64,000 bases of DNA from Arsenicibacter rosenii (lineage in GTDB: Bacteria > Bacteroidota > Bacteroidia > Cytophagales > Spirosomataceae). Each line of letters starts with the position of its first letter. The stretch's first letter is position 1. Positions 63,820 to 64,000 of the stretch are shown one piece after another. The translations under genes and the position numbers were made by a program. The notes under the pieces were generated by a model. That model was not told where the DNA came from. It worked only from the letters and a program-made list of their open reading frames with translations, and ran no database searches. The stretch is taken from positions 1 through 64,000 of the forward strand of contig NZ_MORL01000004.1 of the NCBI RefSeq assembly GCF_001870735.1, written 5' to 3'.

Positions 63820-64000
63820 TCAGATCATAATACGCTCGTAGACAGGGTGGTTGCCGTCGGTATCCACGCCAAACAGTTCGATATACTGAACATCCGGAAC
63901 CAGGTGGTTGCCGGGTGCAATCTGAACAAACACCTTATACAGCTGCGCCAGACGGCCATTAATCTGCATCATAGCCATGGCGCGGCCGCGTTCGTTTGTG
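63820..64000 (-). CDS. Partial unknown protein running off the right edge
   Basis: The minus strand is open from the edge to a TGA at 63822-63820, giving the last 59 residues of a protein: RAMAMMQINGRLAQLYKVFV, then IAPGNHLVPDVQYIELFGVD and NHPVYERIMI at the end. No signal or motif is seen and no family is recognised. It lies 75 bp before the sterol-desaturase gene in the same direction. Confidence 0.55.
   Translation of the reverse strand, partial: TNERGRAMAMMQINGRLAQLYKVFVQIAPGNHLVPDVQYIELFGVDTDGNHPVYERIMI

Overview
The window looks like chromosomal DNA of a free-living Bacteroidota bacterium of the order Cytophagales, probably near Spirosoma and its relatives. This placement is inferred from gene content and was not searched. 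Supporting signs are -7 promoter boxes of the Bacteroidota form TAnnTTTG in front of several genes, GC-rich coding DNA with AT-rich spacers, frequent GTG/TTG starts, a DUF3822 gene beside coaD, an SDR-type threonine dehydrogenase, a TonB-plug protein without a barrel, Gfo/Idh/MocA enzymes with signal peptides, and soluble PAS histidine kinases that share the H-box SHDLQEPLRKIQ. No rRNA, tRNA, CRISPR array, transposase or phage gene was recognised.

Layout. 0.3-5.7 kb holds housekeeping genes (CBS protein, two Nudix hydrolases, DUF3822, coaD, a CNNM/CorC-type membrane protein, pyrE). 5.9-8.9 kb has a PhnZ-like HD oxygenase candidate coupled to the gutted remains of a phosphoesterase gene, a zinc metallopeptidase and an orphan four-helix-bundle membrane sensor. 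9-19.8 kb has a 1211-residue barrel-less TonB-plug protein, a Gfo/Idh/MocA oxidoreductase, an M14 carboxypeptidase, a PAS kinase, an MBL-fold hydrolase and a lone receiver. 19.8-25.1 kb is mostly secreted hydrolases (sulfatase, esterase, GH16, alpha/beta hydrolase) with a cupin and a small lipoprotein. 25.2-29.7 kb has a ModF-like ABC ATPase, an EamA transporter, D-lactate dehydrogenase and a CPBP protease.

29.8-32.2 kb is a compact envelope-stress or metal-type unit: ECF sigma factor, single-span putative anti-sigma, Spy/CnrX-like sensor and a lipoprotein with two PepSY-like domains. 32.3-45 kb carries dinB, a lipoprotein, gamma-glutamyltransferase, a small orphan gene, alaS, a MerR regulator, a di-haem cytochrome c peroxidase with an imelysin-like front half, a PhoX-like lipoprotein, dprA and a GT2 glycosyltransferase. 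45-50 kb has an SDR, LacI and Lrp regulators, and the threonine-to-glycine pair tdh-kbl divergent from lrp. 50-54 kb has a secreted beta-sandwich protein, then a GH109-like protein and a GHMP kinase behind a striking double LacI-type operator. 54-64 kb is rich in signalling: a four-PAS kinase, a receiver, and a 1274-residue hybrid kinase with two full kinase cores, with an aminotransferase, a GNAT enzyme and a sterol-desaturase-family protein between and after them. A partial gene runs off the right edge.

Spacers are the second theme. Many hold perfect hairpins acting as terminators, and several hold short degenerate repeat families, each recurring in more than one gap (7.1/32.2 kb, 21.3/52.6 kb, 28.8/29.7/34.1 kb, 46.0/63.8 kb) and sometimes running into gene ends.
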